Source: an uncultured Bacteroidia bacterium (lineage in GTDB: Bacteria; Bacteroidota; Bacteroidia; Bacteroidales; UBA932). From it: DNA of 36,638 nt. The stretch lies in assembly GCA_902795785.1 (NCBI GenBank), contig CADBMK010000169.1, positions 1-36,638 of the forward strand. Direction: 5' to 3'. Under the pieces are notes generated by a model that worked only from the letters and a program-made list of their open reading frames with translations, was not told where the DNA came from and searched no databases. How positions within the stretch are numbered: the first letter of the stretch is position 1; each line of letters begins with the position of its first letter. A program made the translations under genes and the position numbers. This document shows positions 16,327-23,225 of the stretch, one piece after another.

Positions 16327-18048
16327 TTAATCTTCTGGTGTATTTCTAATTTTATTTTCAAGTGCCTTGAGTTCTTCCTTAGCTGAAGCAATCCTGTCCT
16401 CCATCTGCTTGATGAGAGGGGCTGAATTCTTGCTTGCAGAGAAGAAGCCGATATTGTTCTCGCAGGTATCGATATCCTGCTGGAGCCTGTTGTACTGCTG
16501 GATGAGTTTCTCCCTCTCAGATACAGGACGGCGTGACTGATGGTCTGCATGGCGGCCGTGGCGCTGACCGAATTCCGGGAACTTAGCCTGCATAGCCTCC
16601 TTATAAGCGGATGCGATTGCCTCCTTCTCCTTGAACGGAACAAATCCGATGGCCTGCCACTTTGAAGAGAAATTCTTCATTGCCTCGGCATCGTTGCCTT
16701 CATAAGCCTTGATTTCTTCGATGAGGGCCTTCTTGGCCTTGAGATTAGCATAGAACTCATTCTCCGGTTTTGCGTTCTTCTGCTTCTCGGCGAAGAATGC
16801 GTCACAGGCTGCGCGGAAACGCTTCCAAATCTGCTCAGACTTCTTGCGTGGAACGGCACCTATCTCCTTCCACTGCTTCTGGAGGGCGATGAACTGATCG
16901 GTTGTCTTCTTCCAGTCCGTGCTGTCCTTAAGCTGCTCAGCCTGCTCGATGATGGCCATCTTCTTCTCAAGGTTCTCATTCATGCTGTCCTTGAACTCAG
17001 AGTAGAACACCCTCTTGCGCTCAAAGAACTTGTCGCACGCGGCGCGGAAACGGTCGTAAATCTTTTGATTCTCCTTCTTGGTGGCGAATCCGATGCCTTT
17101 CCATTTTGCCTGAACGGCCTCAATTTCCTTGGTAAGGTTATTCCATTCGTTTGAAGATGTGGCCTCCTTGTCGGCGATGGCCTCTACTTCCTCGCATAGT
17201 TTTGTCTTTGCCTCGAGGTTCTGGACCTGCTGCTCCTTCATTCCCTCGAAGTAAGCCTGATATTTCTTGTTGATAACGGCAGTTGCCGCCTTGAAGCGCT
17301 CCCAGATGGAATCACGGAATTCCTTTGCAACAGGGCCGAATTCCTTCCACTGCTCGTGCAGTTTCTGGAGTTCTTTGAAAGCCTCCACCACATTCTCGTT
17401 CTCGGAAAGCTTTTCCGCAGCCAGGCAGAATTCTTCCTTTGCCTCGAGGTTCTTTTTGAAATCAAGGTCACGCAGATCGTGGTTGATCTTGACCATGTCA
17501 TAGAACTTCTCAACGTAGAACTGATATGTATCGTTGATGTCCCTGAAACTTGTGACAGGAACCGGGCCGATTTCCCTCCAGCGGTTCTGGATCTCACGGA
17601 ACGCAGGGAAAGTGGCGTTCACATCCTCCTGCTTCTCCACAAGGGCCTTGAGGTCTTCGATGACGGCCTTTTTCTTTTCAAGGTTCTCTTCCCTTTCCTG
17701 TTCAATCTTCTTATTGTATTCCGCACGCTCAGACTTGTATGTGGCGTAGATTTCCTTAAATCCGTTTTCGAGAACGGTCAGGGCGTCGTCAGCCTCGTCT
17801 CCGTTCTCCGCTCTCTGCTTTGAGAGATTCTTGTAGAATGCAGAACGTATTGCTTCCGCAGTCTTTGATTTTTTAAGGCGGTCAGCGCTGCTGACAAGTT
17901 CCTGGAAAAGCTGTGTAAGTTCAGCAAGAGTCTTTTCAGCAAAATTTACCGTAGGTTCTTCTTCTGGTTCAACCGTTGACGTCTTTTCTGCTACATCTGA
18001 AGCAACAACCTTTTCCTCTGCTGCCTCAGGGATAATTTCTTCACTCAT
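16327..18048 (-). CDS. DUF349-repeat protein
   Basis: A 573-residue, highly charged, mostly helical protein with five DUF349 repeats of about 77-82 residues. Each repeat is marked by W(K/R)xIG/FG: Trp at about residues 157, 234, 316, 393 and 464, followed by a helix with RFRAACDxFFxxK-like sequence. The N-terminus (residues 1-40) is acidic and unstructured; the C-terminus ends in a coiled coil (about 510-570) with an N-terminal His/Arg-rich patch (GQRHGRHADHQSRR). No signal peptide. The molecular function of DUF349 is not established. Location just upstream of yidC in one transcript suggests expression alongside membrane-protein biogenesis. Confidence 0.9.
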   Translation of the reverse strand: MSEEIIPEAAEEKVVASDVAEKTSTVEPEEEPTVNFAEKTLAELTQLFQELVSSADRLKKSKTAEAIRSAFYKNLSKQRAENGDEADDALTVLENGFKEIYATYKSERAEYNKKIEQEREENLEKKKAVIEDLKALVEKQEDVNATFPAFREIQNRWREIGPVPVTSFRDINDTYQFYVEKFYDMVKINHDLRDLDFKKNLEAKEEFCLAAEKLSENENVVEAFKELQKLHEQWKEFGPVAKEFRDSIWERFKAATAVINKKYQAYFEGMKEQQVQNLEAKTKLCEEVEAIADKEATSSNEWNNLTKEIEAVQAKWKGIGFATKKENQKIYDRFRAACDKFFERKRVFYSEFKDSMNENLEKKMAIIEQAEQLKDSTDWKKTTDQFIALQKQWKEIGAVPRKKSEQIWKRFRAACDAFFAEKQKNAKPENEFYANLKAKKALIEEIKAYEGNDAEAMKNFSSKWQAIGFVPFKEKEAIASAYKEAMQAKFPEFGQRHGRHADHQSRRPVSEREKLIQQYNRLQQDIDTCENNIGFFSASKNSAPLIKQMEDRIASAKEELKALENKIRNTPED

Positions 18049-18086
18049 AATTAAAGAGTTATAAGTTTAACAATAGTAATGAATAG

Positions 18087-18094
18087 CAAATATA
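18087..18094 (-). promoter_or_regulatory. -7 element for DUF349-yidC-yggS
   Basis: On the minus strand TATATTTG. The expected start near 18083 leaves a leader of about 35 nt. Confidence 0.65.
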
Positions 18095-18115
18095 CTCATT
18101 TTCGATTAAAAAGGC

Positions 18116-18123
18116 TATTTTTG
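18116..18123 (+). promoter_or_regulatory. -7 element for trmD
   Basis: TATTTTTG, 21 bp from the divergent DUF349 box. The start near 18127 places ATG 18145 about 18 nt downstream and rules out the in-frame ATG at 18079. Confidence 0.6.
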
Positions 18124-18144
18124 CACTTGCAAAGCATTTATTCT

Positions 18145-18831
18145 ATGAGAATTGACATCCTGACTGTTGTTCCGGAGCTTCTTGACAGCCCCCTGTCACA
18201 CTCCATCGTCGGCAGAGCCCGCAAGAAAGGCATCGTTGACATACATATTCACAACCTTCGCAAATACGGCATCGGCCCGCGCCAGAATGTCGATGATTAC
18301 AGTTATGGCGGAGACGCCGGTATGGTCATGATGATCGAGCCGGTGTACAAGATGATTAACGAGCTTAAGTCAGAGCGTGAATACGACGAAGTCATCTATA
18401 TGTCCCCTGACGGTGAAATTCTCAATCAGTCAATTGCCAACGAACTCTCACTTAAAGGAAACATCATAATCCTGTGCGGTCATTACAAAGGCATTGACCA
18501 CAGAATACGCGAGCATCTTATCACCAGGGAGATTTCTGTTGGAAACTACGTGGTCAGCGGAGGAGAGATTCCCGCCGCCCTTCTTGCAGATTCTATAGTA
18601 AGACTCATTCCCGGAGCGCTCACCGACGAGACATCCGCACTGAGCGACAGTTTCCAGGATAACCTTCTCTCACCTCCGGTTTACACCAGGCCGGCCGAAT
18701 TCAACGGCTGGAAAGTGCCGGACGTGCTGCTCAGCGGTAATCCTAAGCTCATCCAGAAATGGCAGGACGAGCAGGCCGTTGAAAGGACAAAAGCCCTCAG
18801 GCCTGAACTTCTAAAAGCGTCCGACAAATAA
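18145..18831 (+). CDS. trmD: tRNA (guanine-N1)-methyltransferase
   Basis: SPOUT-class enzyme that methylates G37 of tRNAs reading CNN codons, preventing +1 frameshifts. The 228-residue protein starts MRIDILTVVPELL and contains the trefoil-knot SAM-site segments GHYKGIDHRI and GNYVVSGGEIPA, the hinge YSYGGDAGMVM, and the C-terminal tRNA-binding helix region with RPAEFNGWKVPDVL. Start chosen at 18145 because upstream in-frame sequence overlaps the promoter. Monocistronic; followed by a 236-bp spacer. Confidence 0.96.
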   Translation: MRIDILTVVPELLDSPLSHSIVGRARKKGIVDIHIHNLRKYGIGPRQNVDDYSYGGDAGMVMMIEPVYKMINELKSEREYDEVIYMSPDGEILNQSIANELSLKGNIIILCGHYKGIDHRIREHLITREISVGNYVVSGGEIPAALLADSIVRLIPGALTDETSALSDSFQDNLLSPPVYTRPAEFNGWKVPDVLLSGNPKLIQKWQDEQAVERTKALRPELLKASDK

Positions 18832-18880
18832 GCCCTAATATTTTAAAATATTTTAATATATAGTTTTTCGTTAAAAAAGA
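18832..18880 (+). other. Start of the trmD-thiL spacer, AT-rich
   Basis: An AT-rich stretch with a 16-bp AT palindrome (18837-18852) and TTTTTCGTTAAAA (18863-18875). No GC-rich terminator hairpin for trmD is visible here; the AT-rich DNA could be an upstream activating element for the promoter at 18881. Confidence 0.4.
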
Positions 18881-18911
18881 TTTGCATATCTAAAACGATT
18901 AAGTATATTTG
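18881..18911 (+). promoter_or_regulatory. Consensus promoter of candidate small RNA/leader
   Basis: TTTG at 18881-18884, 19-bp spacer, TATATTTG at 18904-18911. It matches the Bacteroidetes consensus at both elements. The predicted start is near 18915, exactly where a stable hairpin begins. No ORF follows before a terminator. Confidence 0.8.
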
Positions 18912-18914
18912 TAG

Positions 18915-19052
18915 TGTTGAAAACAGTTGACACAACTGATTTTCAGCATTGCTGAACATTCTAACCATTAATAATTAACCTTCATATAAGGTAAAATACA
19001 CTACTAACTAACCGATAAAGGCTCGCAGTGATGCGGGCCTTTAATCATTTTT
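18915..19052 (+). ncRNA. Candidate small RNA or attenuating leader upstream of thiL (about 138 nt)
   Basis: Seen directly: the unit runs from the consensus promoter to a terminator. It opens with a 14-bp hairpin: arm TGTTGAAAACAGTT (18915-18928), loop GACAC, arm AACTGATTTTCAGCA (18934-18948) with one bulged A. The 3' arm can alternatively pair with downstream CTGAA (TTCAG 18942-18946 with 18952-18956). A small hairpin ACCTT/AAGGT follows near 18978-18992. There is no ORF of meaningful length. It does not resemble SRP RNA, tmRNA or a THI box. Either an independent small RNA or a leader that controls thiL by termination; the sequence does not decide. Confidence 0.6.
19016..19052 (+). terminator. 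Terminator of the candidate RNA, just before thiL
   Basis: An 11-bp stem: TAAAGGCTCGC (19016-19026), loop AGTGAT, GCGGGCCTTTA (19033-19043), with one G-T pair. The downstream tract is ATCATTTTT, so the T run is offset by a few bases and termination may be partial. Confidence 0.75.
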
Positions 19053-19053
19053 G

Positions 19054-19061
19054 TATATTTG
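19054..19061 (+). promoter_or_regulatory. -7 element immediately upstream of thiL
   Basis: TATATTTG, 6 bp before ATG 19068. If used, the thiL mRNA is essentially leaderless. The -33 region is occupied by the terminator hairpin and has no TTTG, so this promoter may be weak. Confidence 0.5.
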
Positions 19062-19067
19062 CTAACC

Positions 19068-20018
19068 ATGAAAAAAGGCGAATTTGAACTGATAGACACC
19101 ATACGGGAAATGTTTCCCGTACCGGAAGGATCGCTCGGAATCGGAGACGACTGCGCAGTCATCCCCCAGAAAGGCGGGATGGATACCCTTGTATCCACTG
19201 ATATGCTAATAGAAGGCAGTCACTTCCTTCTAAGCGACGTAAGTGCCGAGGACCTGGGCTGGAAAAGCGCAGCGGTGAATATCAGTGACATCGCAGGAAT
19301 GGGTGGAAGACCTGTAGCCACCTTTCTTTCCTTCGCCATTCCACGTGGTACGGACGACTCTTTCATAGACGGATTTATGAAAGGATACAGGGAGATATCC
19401 TCCAAATACGGGATTCCCCTTCTGGGAGGAGACACGGTGGCCTCGGACAACACGATGTGCATAAATGTGGCGATTCTTGGAGAAGCCCCTGCAGGAAAGG
19501 CCAGACTTCGCAGCATGGCCGATACTGGTGACACGATCTATGTATCCGGTCCTTTAGGAGATTCAGGCGCCGGACTTAAAGTAATACTTGAAGGAATTGA
19601 AAGGGGTGCAACCGAAAATGCCCTGGTGCACAGGCACTATCGTCCCGAGCCAAGGGTAGAACTTGGGATGAAGCTTTCCGGGATTGACGGCGTACACGCG
19701 ATGATGGACATTTCCGACGGAGTTGCATCAGACCTTGAACACATTCTTGCCGCTTCCGGAGTATCCGCCGAGATCGATGTCAGGAAACTGCCTCTTTCAG
19801 AAGACCTGAAAAAAGCCTGCGGCCTTCACGGCTGGGACGCCGTACGTCTTGCCCTGGAAGGCGGCGAGGACTACGAGCTTCTTATCACGGCCGACCCTTC
19901 CCTCGATCTATCCCCTTTCGGCCTCACCTCAATAGGCAGAATTAAAGAAAAGGGCGCCGAACCCATCAATTGGATTGGCACCACTTCTATGGATTATAAA
20001 GGTTATCACCAGTTCTAG
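19068..20018 (+). CDS. thiL: Thiamine-monophosphate kinase
   Basis: Phosphorylates thiamine monophosphate to thiamine pyrophosphate, the last step of cofactor synthesis. The 316-residue AIR-synthase/PurM-fold protein starts MKKGEFELID and shows the ATP/Mg motifs GIGDDCAVI, VSTDMLIEGSHF, NISDIAGMGG and LGGDTV, and the C-terminal MDISDGVASDL and ALEGGEDYELL. A TTG at 19059 is in frame but falls within the -7 element, so 19068 was preferred. The stop shares the palindrome CTAG (20015-20018) with the stop of the convergent LytTR gene. Control through the upstream terminated RNA is a possibility. Confidence 0.95.
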   Translation: MKKGEFELIDTIREMFPVPEGSLGIGDDCAVIPQKGGMDTLVSTDMLIEGSHFLLSDVSAEDLGWKSAAVNISDIAGMGGRPVATFLSFAIPRGTDDSFIDGFMKGYREISSKYGIPLLGGDTVASDNTMCINVAILGEAPAGKARLRSMADTGDTIYVSGPLGDSGAGLKVILEGIERGATENALVHRHYRPEPRVELGMKLSGIDGVHAMMDISDGVASDLEHILAASGVSAEIDVRKLPLSEDLKKACGLHGWDAVRLALEGGEDYELLITADPSLDLSPFGLTSIGRIKEKGAEPINWIGTTSMDYKGYHQF

Positions 20019-20506
20019 TCCTGAGGGTTGATGATCATGAACGGCGGGTCATGCCTTTCATGGCCGTCCAGCCATTTTTTGATTTCAGCCTTCCTGGTAC
20101 GGCTTACCATTATTTCAGGAGCATCCTTTCCCTTTAGGATCAGACGTCCCTTACCGTTGATGTCATTTTCCAGACTGAGAATCTGAATCTTAGGCACAAG
20201 GTACTTTCTGTTGGCCCTTGTGAAGAGTACAGGATTCAACTCGTTCTCAATATATTCCAGCGTCATGTCAAGAACATAGGAAGCCCCGTCCACAAGACAC
20301 ACGTGGGTACATTTACTGTCCGAGAAAACATATCTGATATCCTCCACAGGAACGATCTTGTCACCGAGAGTGGACTTGACAAGGAAACGGTCACGGTAAA
20401 ACCCGCCGCCGATGATGTTGCGGCGAAGCAACTGGCGGGTCAGTTCCTCATTCTGAGCCTCCAGCTGTTCTATTCTTCTGAGTGCCTGTTCAAGTTCCTT
20501 GTCCAC
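20015..20506 (-). CDS. LytTR DNA-binding protein without receiver domain
   Basis: A 163-residue transcription regulator. Residues 1-30 are a heptad-like coiled coil (LEQALRRIEQLEAQNEELTR) likely to dimerise it. Residues about 40-150 form a LytTR domain: GDKIVPVEDIRYVFSDSK, then FTRANRKYLVPKIQ and the C-terminal strand-helix VSRTRKAEIKKWLDG. A normal LytTR response regulator carries an N-terminal receiver with the phospho-accepting Asp, absent here, so activity must be set by another signal, partner or level. It follows the acyl-CoA ligase gene by 2 bp and is the last gene of the pyrG unit. Its targets are not deducible. Confidence 0.88.
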   Translation of the reverse strand: MDKELEQALRRIEQLEAQNEELTRQLLRRNIIGGGFYRDRFLVKSTLGDKIVPVEDIRYVFSDSKCTHVCLVDGASYVLDMTLEYIENELNPVLFTRANRKYLVPKIQILSLENDINGKGRLILKGKDAPEIMVSRTRKAEIKKWLDGHERHDPPFMIINPQD

Positions 20507-20508
20507 TG

Positions 20509-22146
20509 CTAAACGATTTGGAAGAATCCGTTCTTAAGGTCATTTTCAGCAATCATCTTCATCATGTAATGAAGTTTCTTGCCGGTGGCGTTAACAGGAA
20601 GTTCTCCCACAAAGCGGTAATACCTCGGACGCTTGAAGTTGGCGATATCCGGGCTGTCCTTGCAGAACTGGTCAAGTTCCTCGGCAGTAAGGCTCTCGTC
20701 AGCCTTGACCACATAGGCGGTTACAATCTGCCCGCGAATCTTGTCAGGAGCCGAGGTTACGATACAGTCGCGAACCTTTGGATTAGTATTCAGAACCTCC
20801 TCAATCTGAACTGGATAGATATTCTCACCTGAAGAGATTATCATATCATCCTTCCTGCCTACGATGGTAACGAACTGATTCTCGTCCCACGTTCCGAGGT
20901 CATTGGTATAGAGGAAACCCTTGTAGTATTTCTTTTCGGTTTCTTCAGGAAGTCCGTAATATGAATAAGGAGACTTGGCCGGGGACTTGATGATTACTTC
21001 TCCGACTTCACTGCCGTCGGTTGCGGCAAGATCGTCCGGTTCGGCCCTGTGGTCGTCATATACCTTAACTACGCGCACGTCGTCATCCACGCAGGATGCA
21101 CCGGCGGTGCCTGCGCCGGCCGGCAGGTCGAACGGACGCAGGAAGGTGTTCCAGAATGATTCAGTGGTACCGTAGCCGTTGAATATGTTCGGTGTGAGCA
21201 CATTCTGGTAACGGATGCAGGCCGATCTTTCAAGAGGGCTGCCCATTGTGACAATGCCACGGAGAGACTTAAGGTCATAGTCCTTCTTCTCCTGTTCATC
21301 GGCCAGGGCTTCGAGGACGGTAGGGACACCGATTACAAAGGTGATACCGTATTTCTGAAGGTACTGAAGGGTCTTCTCCGCGCTGAATTTACCCATTATG
21401 ACCAGGCAGGCCCCGGCATAGAATGTCGGGCAAGGACCGGCACAATGGAGACCGCCTCTATGGAACCAAGGGGTGGTATTGATTGTGACGTCCTTATAGC
21501 TCATCGGGAAATGGATCATAACGTCGTGAGCTGACAGGACCTCATTTATGCTGGTAATAGGTACGCCCTTCTGCCTTCCGGTTGTTCCGGAGGTATAAAG
21601 ACGGACAGTCTCGTCATAGATGTTATAATCTTCACAGGTCTGGGGTTCAGAAGTGGAAGCATCCTTAACATATTCTTCATATGATACCGCGTTTTCGTTT
21701 GACGTTACGCCCGTTACGACAAGTCTGAGAGGCTTCCATTCGGCCATTTCCAGAGCCTGTTTAACCACATCTTCCCTGTCGGGGTCGTAAATGAGAACCT
21801 TTGGTTTTGAGTCATCGAGGGCCTGGGCCATCTCTCCGGCCGAAAGCCTGAAGCTGACCGGACTGCCGGCTGCGTGAAGCTTGTGACACGCGATGTATGC
21901 GAAGACAAACTCCGGACAGTTGAGCATCTGGAACATCACCACATCTCCCCTGCCGACGCCGTCCTTCATAAGTGTACCAGCGAGCCTGTTCACGTCCGCA
22001 TTAAGTTCCGAATAAGTCCAGGTCATGTCCTTAACCGGATAAATCATGGCGTTTCTTGAAGAATACCTGCGCACGTTGCGCATGAATCCTTCAATCCACG
22101 TATACTGACTTTCAAAGATTTGTCTGATTCTGTCTCTATTGTCCAT
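20509..22146 (-). CDS. AMP-forming acyl-CoA synthetase (class I adenylate-forming)
   Basis: A 545-residue enzyme expected to activate a carboxylic acid with ATP to an acyl-adenylate and then an acyl-CoA. Core motifs: A3 YTSGTTGRQKGVP, A5 NGYGTTE, the A7/A8 hinge YTNDLGTWDENQF and GRKDDMIISSGENI, and the catalytic Lys in NATGKKLHY near the C-terminus. Length and lack of a signal peptide fit medium- or long-chain fatty acid or aryl acid ligases. Substrate is not predictable from these motifs. It follows the CNNM-type gene by 20 bp and is coupled to the LytTR gene. Confidence 0.9.
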   Translation of the reverse strand: MDNRDRIRQIFESQYTWIEGFMRNVRRYSSRNAMIYPVKDMTWTYSELNADVNRLAGTLMKDGVGRGDVVMFQMLNCPEFVFAYIACHKLHAAGSPVSFRLSAGEMAQALDDSKPKVLIYDPDREDVVKQALEMAEWKPLRLVVTGVTSNENAVSYEEYVKDASTSEPQTCEDYNIYDETVRLYTSGTTGRQKGVPITSINEVLSAHDVMIHFPMSYKDVTINTTPWFHRGGLHCAGPCPTFYAGACLVIMGKFSAEKTLQYLQKYGITFVIGVPTVLEALADEQEKKDYDLKSLRGIVTMGSPLERSACIRYQNVLTPNIFNGYGTTESFWNTFLRPFDLPAGAGTAGASCVDDDVRVVKVYDDHRAEPDDLAATDGSEVGEVIIKSPAKSPYSYYGLPEETEKKYYKGFLYTNDLGTWDENQFVTIVGRKDDMIISSGENIYPVQIEEVLNTNPKVRDCIVTSAPDKIRGQIVTAYVVKADESLTAEELDQFCKDSPDIANFKRPRYYRFVGELPVNATGKKLHYMMKMIAENDLKNGFFQIV

Positions 22147-22166
22147 ATTCTGCCTGTTTTATGAAC

Positions 22167-23216
22167 CTACTCAGGAAGATGAATAGTCTTGTACTTGCGC
22201 TGGCGTTTCTCCCAACGCTCACGGGCATACTGCTGAAGGTCTGCGACAGAATCATTCTCGTCCACGATCTCCATACCCATAATAGTCTCTATTATATCTT
22301 CAAGAGTGATGATTCCCTGAAAGGAACCGTACTCATCAATTATAATTCCGATCTGGCTCTTGGTCATAAGGAGCGACTCCCATATATCGCTGACGGACAT
22401 CTCCTCGTTAAACATCCTGATATCCCTTTTGAGGGTGCTGATAGGCGAATCGAAATTGTCGTCGGCAAGATTCTCCAGGACGTCATACCGCATGACATAG
22501 CCCGTTATGTTCTCCGGATTGCCGGAATAAACGGGGATACGGGAATAATGGGAAAGCTGATCGTTCTTGTAGAACTCCTTCATCGTCATGCTGTCCTTTG
22601 CAGTGGCGGCCACCGTCCGGGGCGTCATGACATCGTACGCCTTGATACCTTCAAGCTTGATGATGTTCTGGATGACCTTGTTCTCACCCTTGTCGATGAC
22701 TCCTTCCTCTTCACCCATATTGGCCATTGCCGAAACTTCCTCGCGGCTGACGGCGGCCTCGCCCTCCTCGCTGGTGAACTTTCGGCTCACATATCGGATA
22801 AGGGCGACGAACGGATACATCAGAACGACAAGCGCCCTGATTATATGCGCAAGGAACGTGAGCTTTTTCCAATGCGACGTTCCTATCGTCTTTGGAATGA
22901 TTTCAGAAAAGACAAGGATAAGCACCGTCATGATGGCGGAAACGAAACCGAACCACTCGCTTCCGAAAAGGATGGTGGTCTGACGTCCAACTCCTGCCGC
23001 TCCTATGGTGTTTGCGATGGTGTTAAGGGAAAGAATGGCAGCTATCGGATCATCGATGTTCTCCTTAAGCCTGCCGAAAAGGCGTGCGCTCCTGTCCCCT
23101 TCCTCTTCCTTCATCGATATAAACGACAAAGGAGTCGACATCAATACCGACTCAAGCAGAGAGCAAAGGAACGATATGGCTAAGGCGCCGAATAAAAACA
23201 ATAATAGCAGTCCCAT
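22167..23216 (-). CDS. CNNM/CorC-type membrane protein (DUF21 plus CBS pair)
   Basis: A 349-residue integral membrane protein of the hemolysin C/CNNM group, linked to Mg or other divalent cation export or homeostasis. Order: DUF21 membrane domain (about 1-180, first helix LLLLFLFGALAISFLCSLLES, then helices near 65-85 and 90-130), and a CBS pair (about 205-325) with SRIPVYSGNPENITGYV and IIIDEYGSFQGIITLEDIIET. The C-terminal transporter-associated CorC_HlyC domain is lacking; the protein ends with a basic tail. Within the pyrG unit: 9 bp after the cyclotransferase gene and 20 bp before the ligase gene. The direction and ion remain inferred. Confidence 0.9.
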   Translation of the reverse strand: MGLLLLFLFGALAISFLCSLLESVLMSTPLSFISMKEEEGDRSARLFGRLKENIDDPIAAILSLNTIANTIGAAGVGRQTTILFGSEWFGFVSAIMTVLILVFSEIIPKTIGTSHWKKLTFLAHIIRALVVLMYPFVALIRYVSRKFTSEEGEAAVSREEVSAMANMGEEEGVIDKGENKVIQNIIKLEGIKAYDVMTPRTVAATAKDSMTMKEFYKNDQLSHYSRIPVYSGNPENITGYVMRYDVLENLADDNFDSPISTLKRDIRMFNEEMSVSDIWESLLMTKSQIGIIIDEYGSFQGIITLEDIIETIMGMEIVDENDSVADLQQYARERWEKRQRKYKTIHLPE

Positions 23217-23225
23217 AACAGAACT

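Noticed and set aside
18837..18852. Sixteen-bp AT palindrome after trmD
   Set aside because: Composed only of A and T in AT-rich DNA, no T run tied to a GC stem; chance or a promoter-upstream element is more likely than a terminator or protein site.
18915..19052. TPP riboswitch upstream of thiL
   Set aside because: The conserved THI-box segments (CTGAGA and ACCTGA type) are not found in the leader, and the hairpins do not match the three-way TPP aptamer.
19031..19087. An 18-codon frame overlapping the thiL start that could be a leader peptide
   Set aside because: Starts inside the terminator stem, lacks runs of a regulatory amino acid, and has no initiation signal.
22161..23183. A 340-residue open frame on the + strand, antisense to the CNNM-type gene
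   Set aside because: It mirrors almost exactly the extent of a well-supported DUF21/CBS protein, has no recognisable domain and no promoter at its start, and its composition (many His, Arg, Asp) is typical of an antisense shadow.
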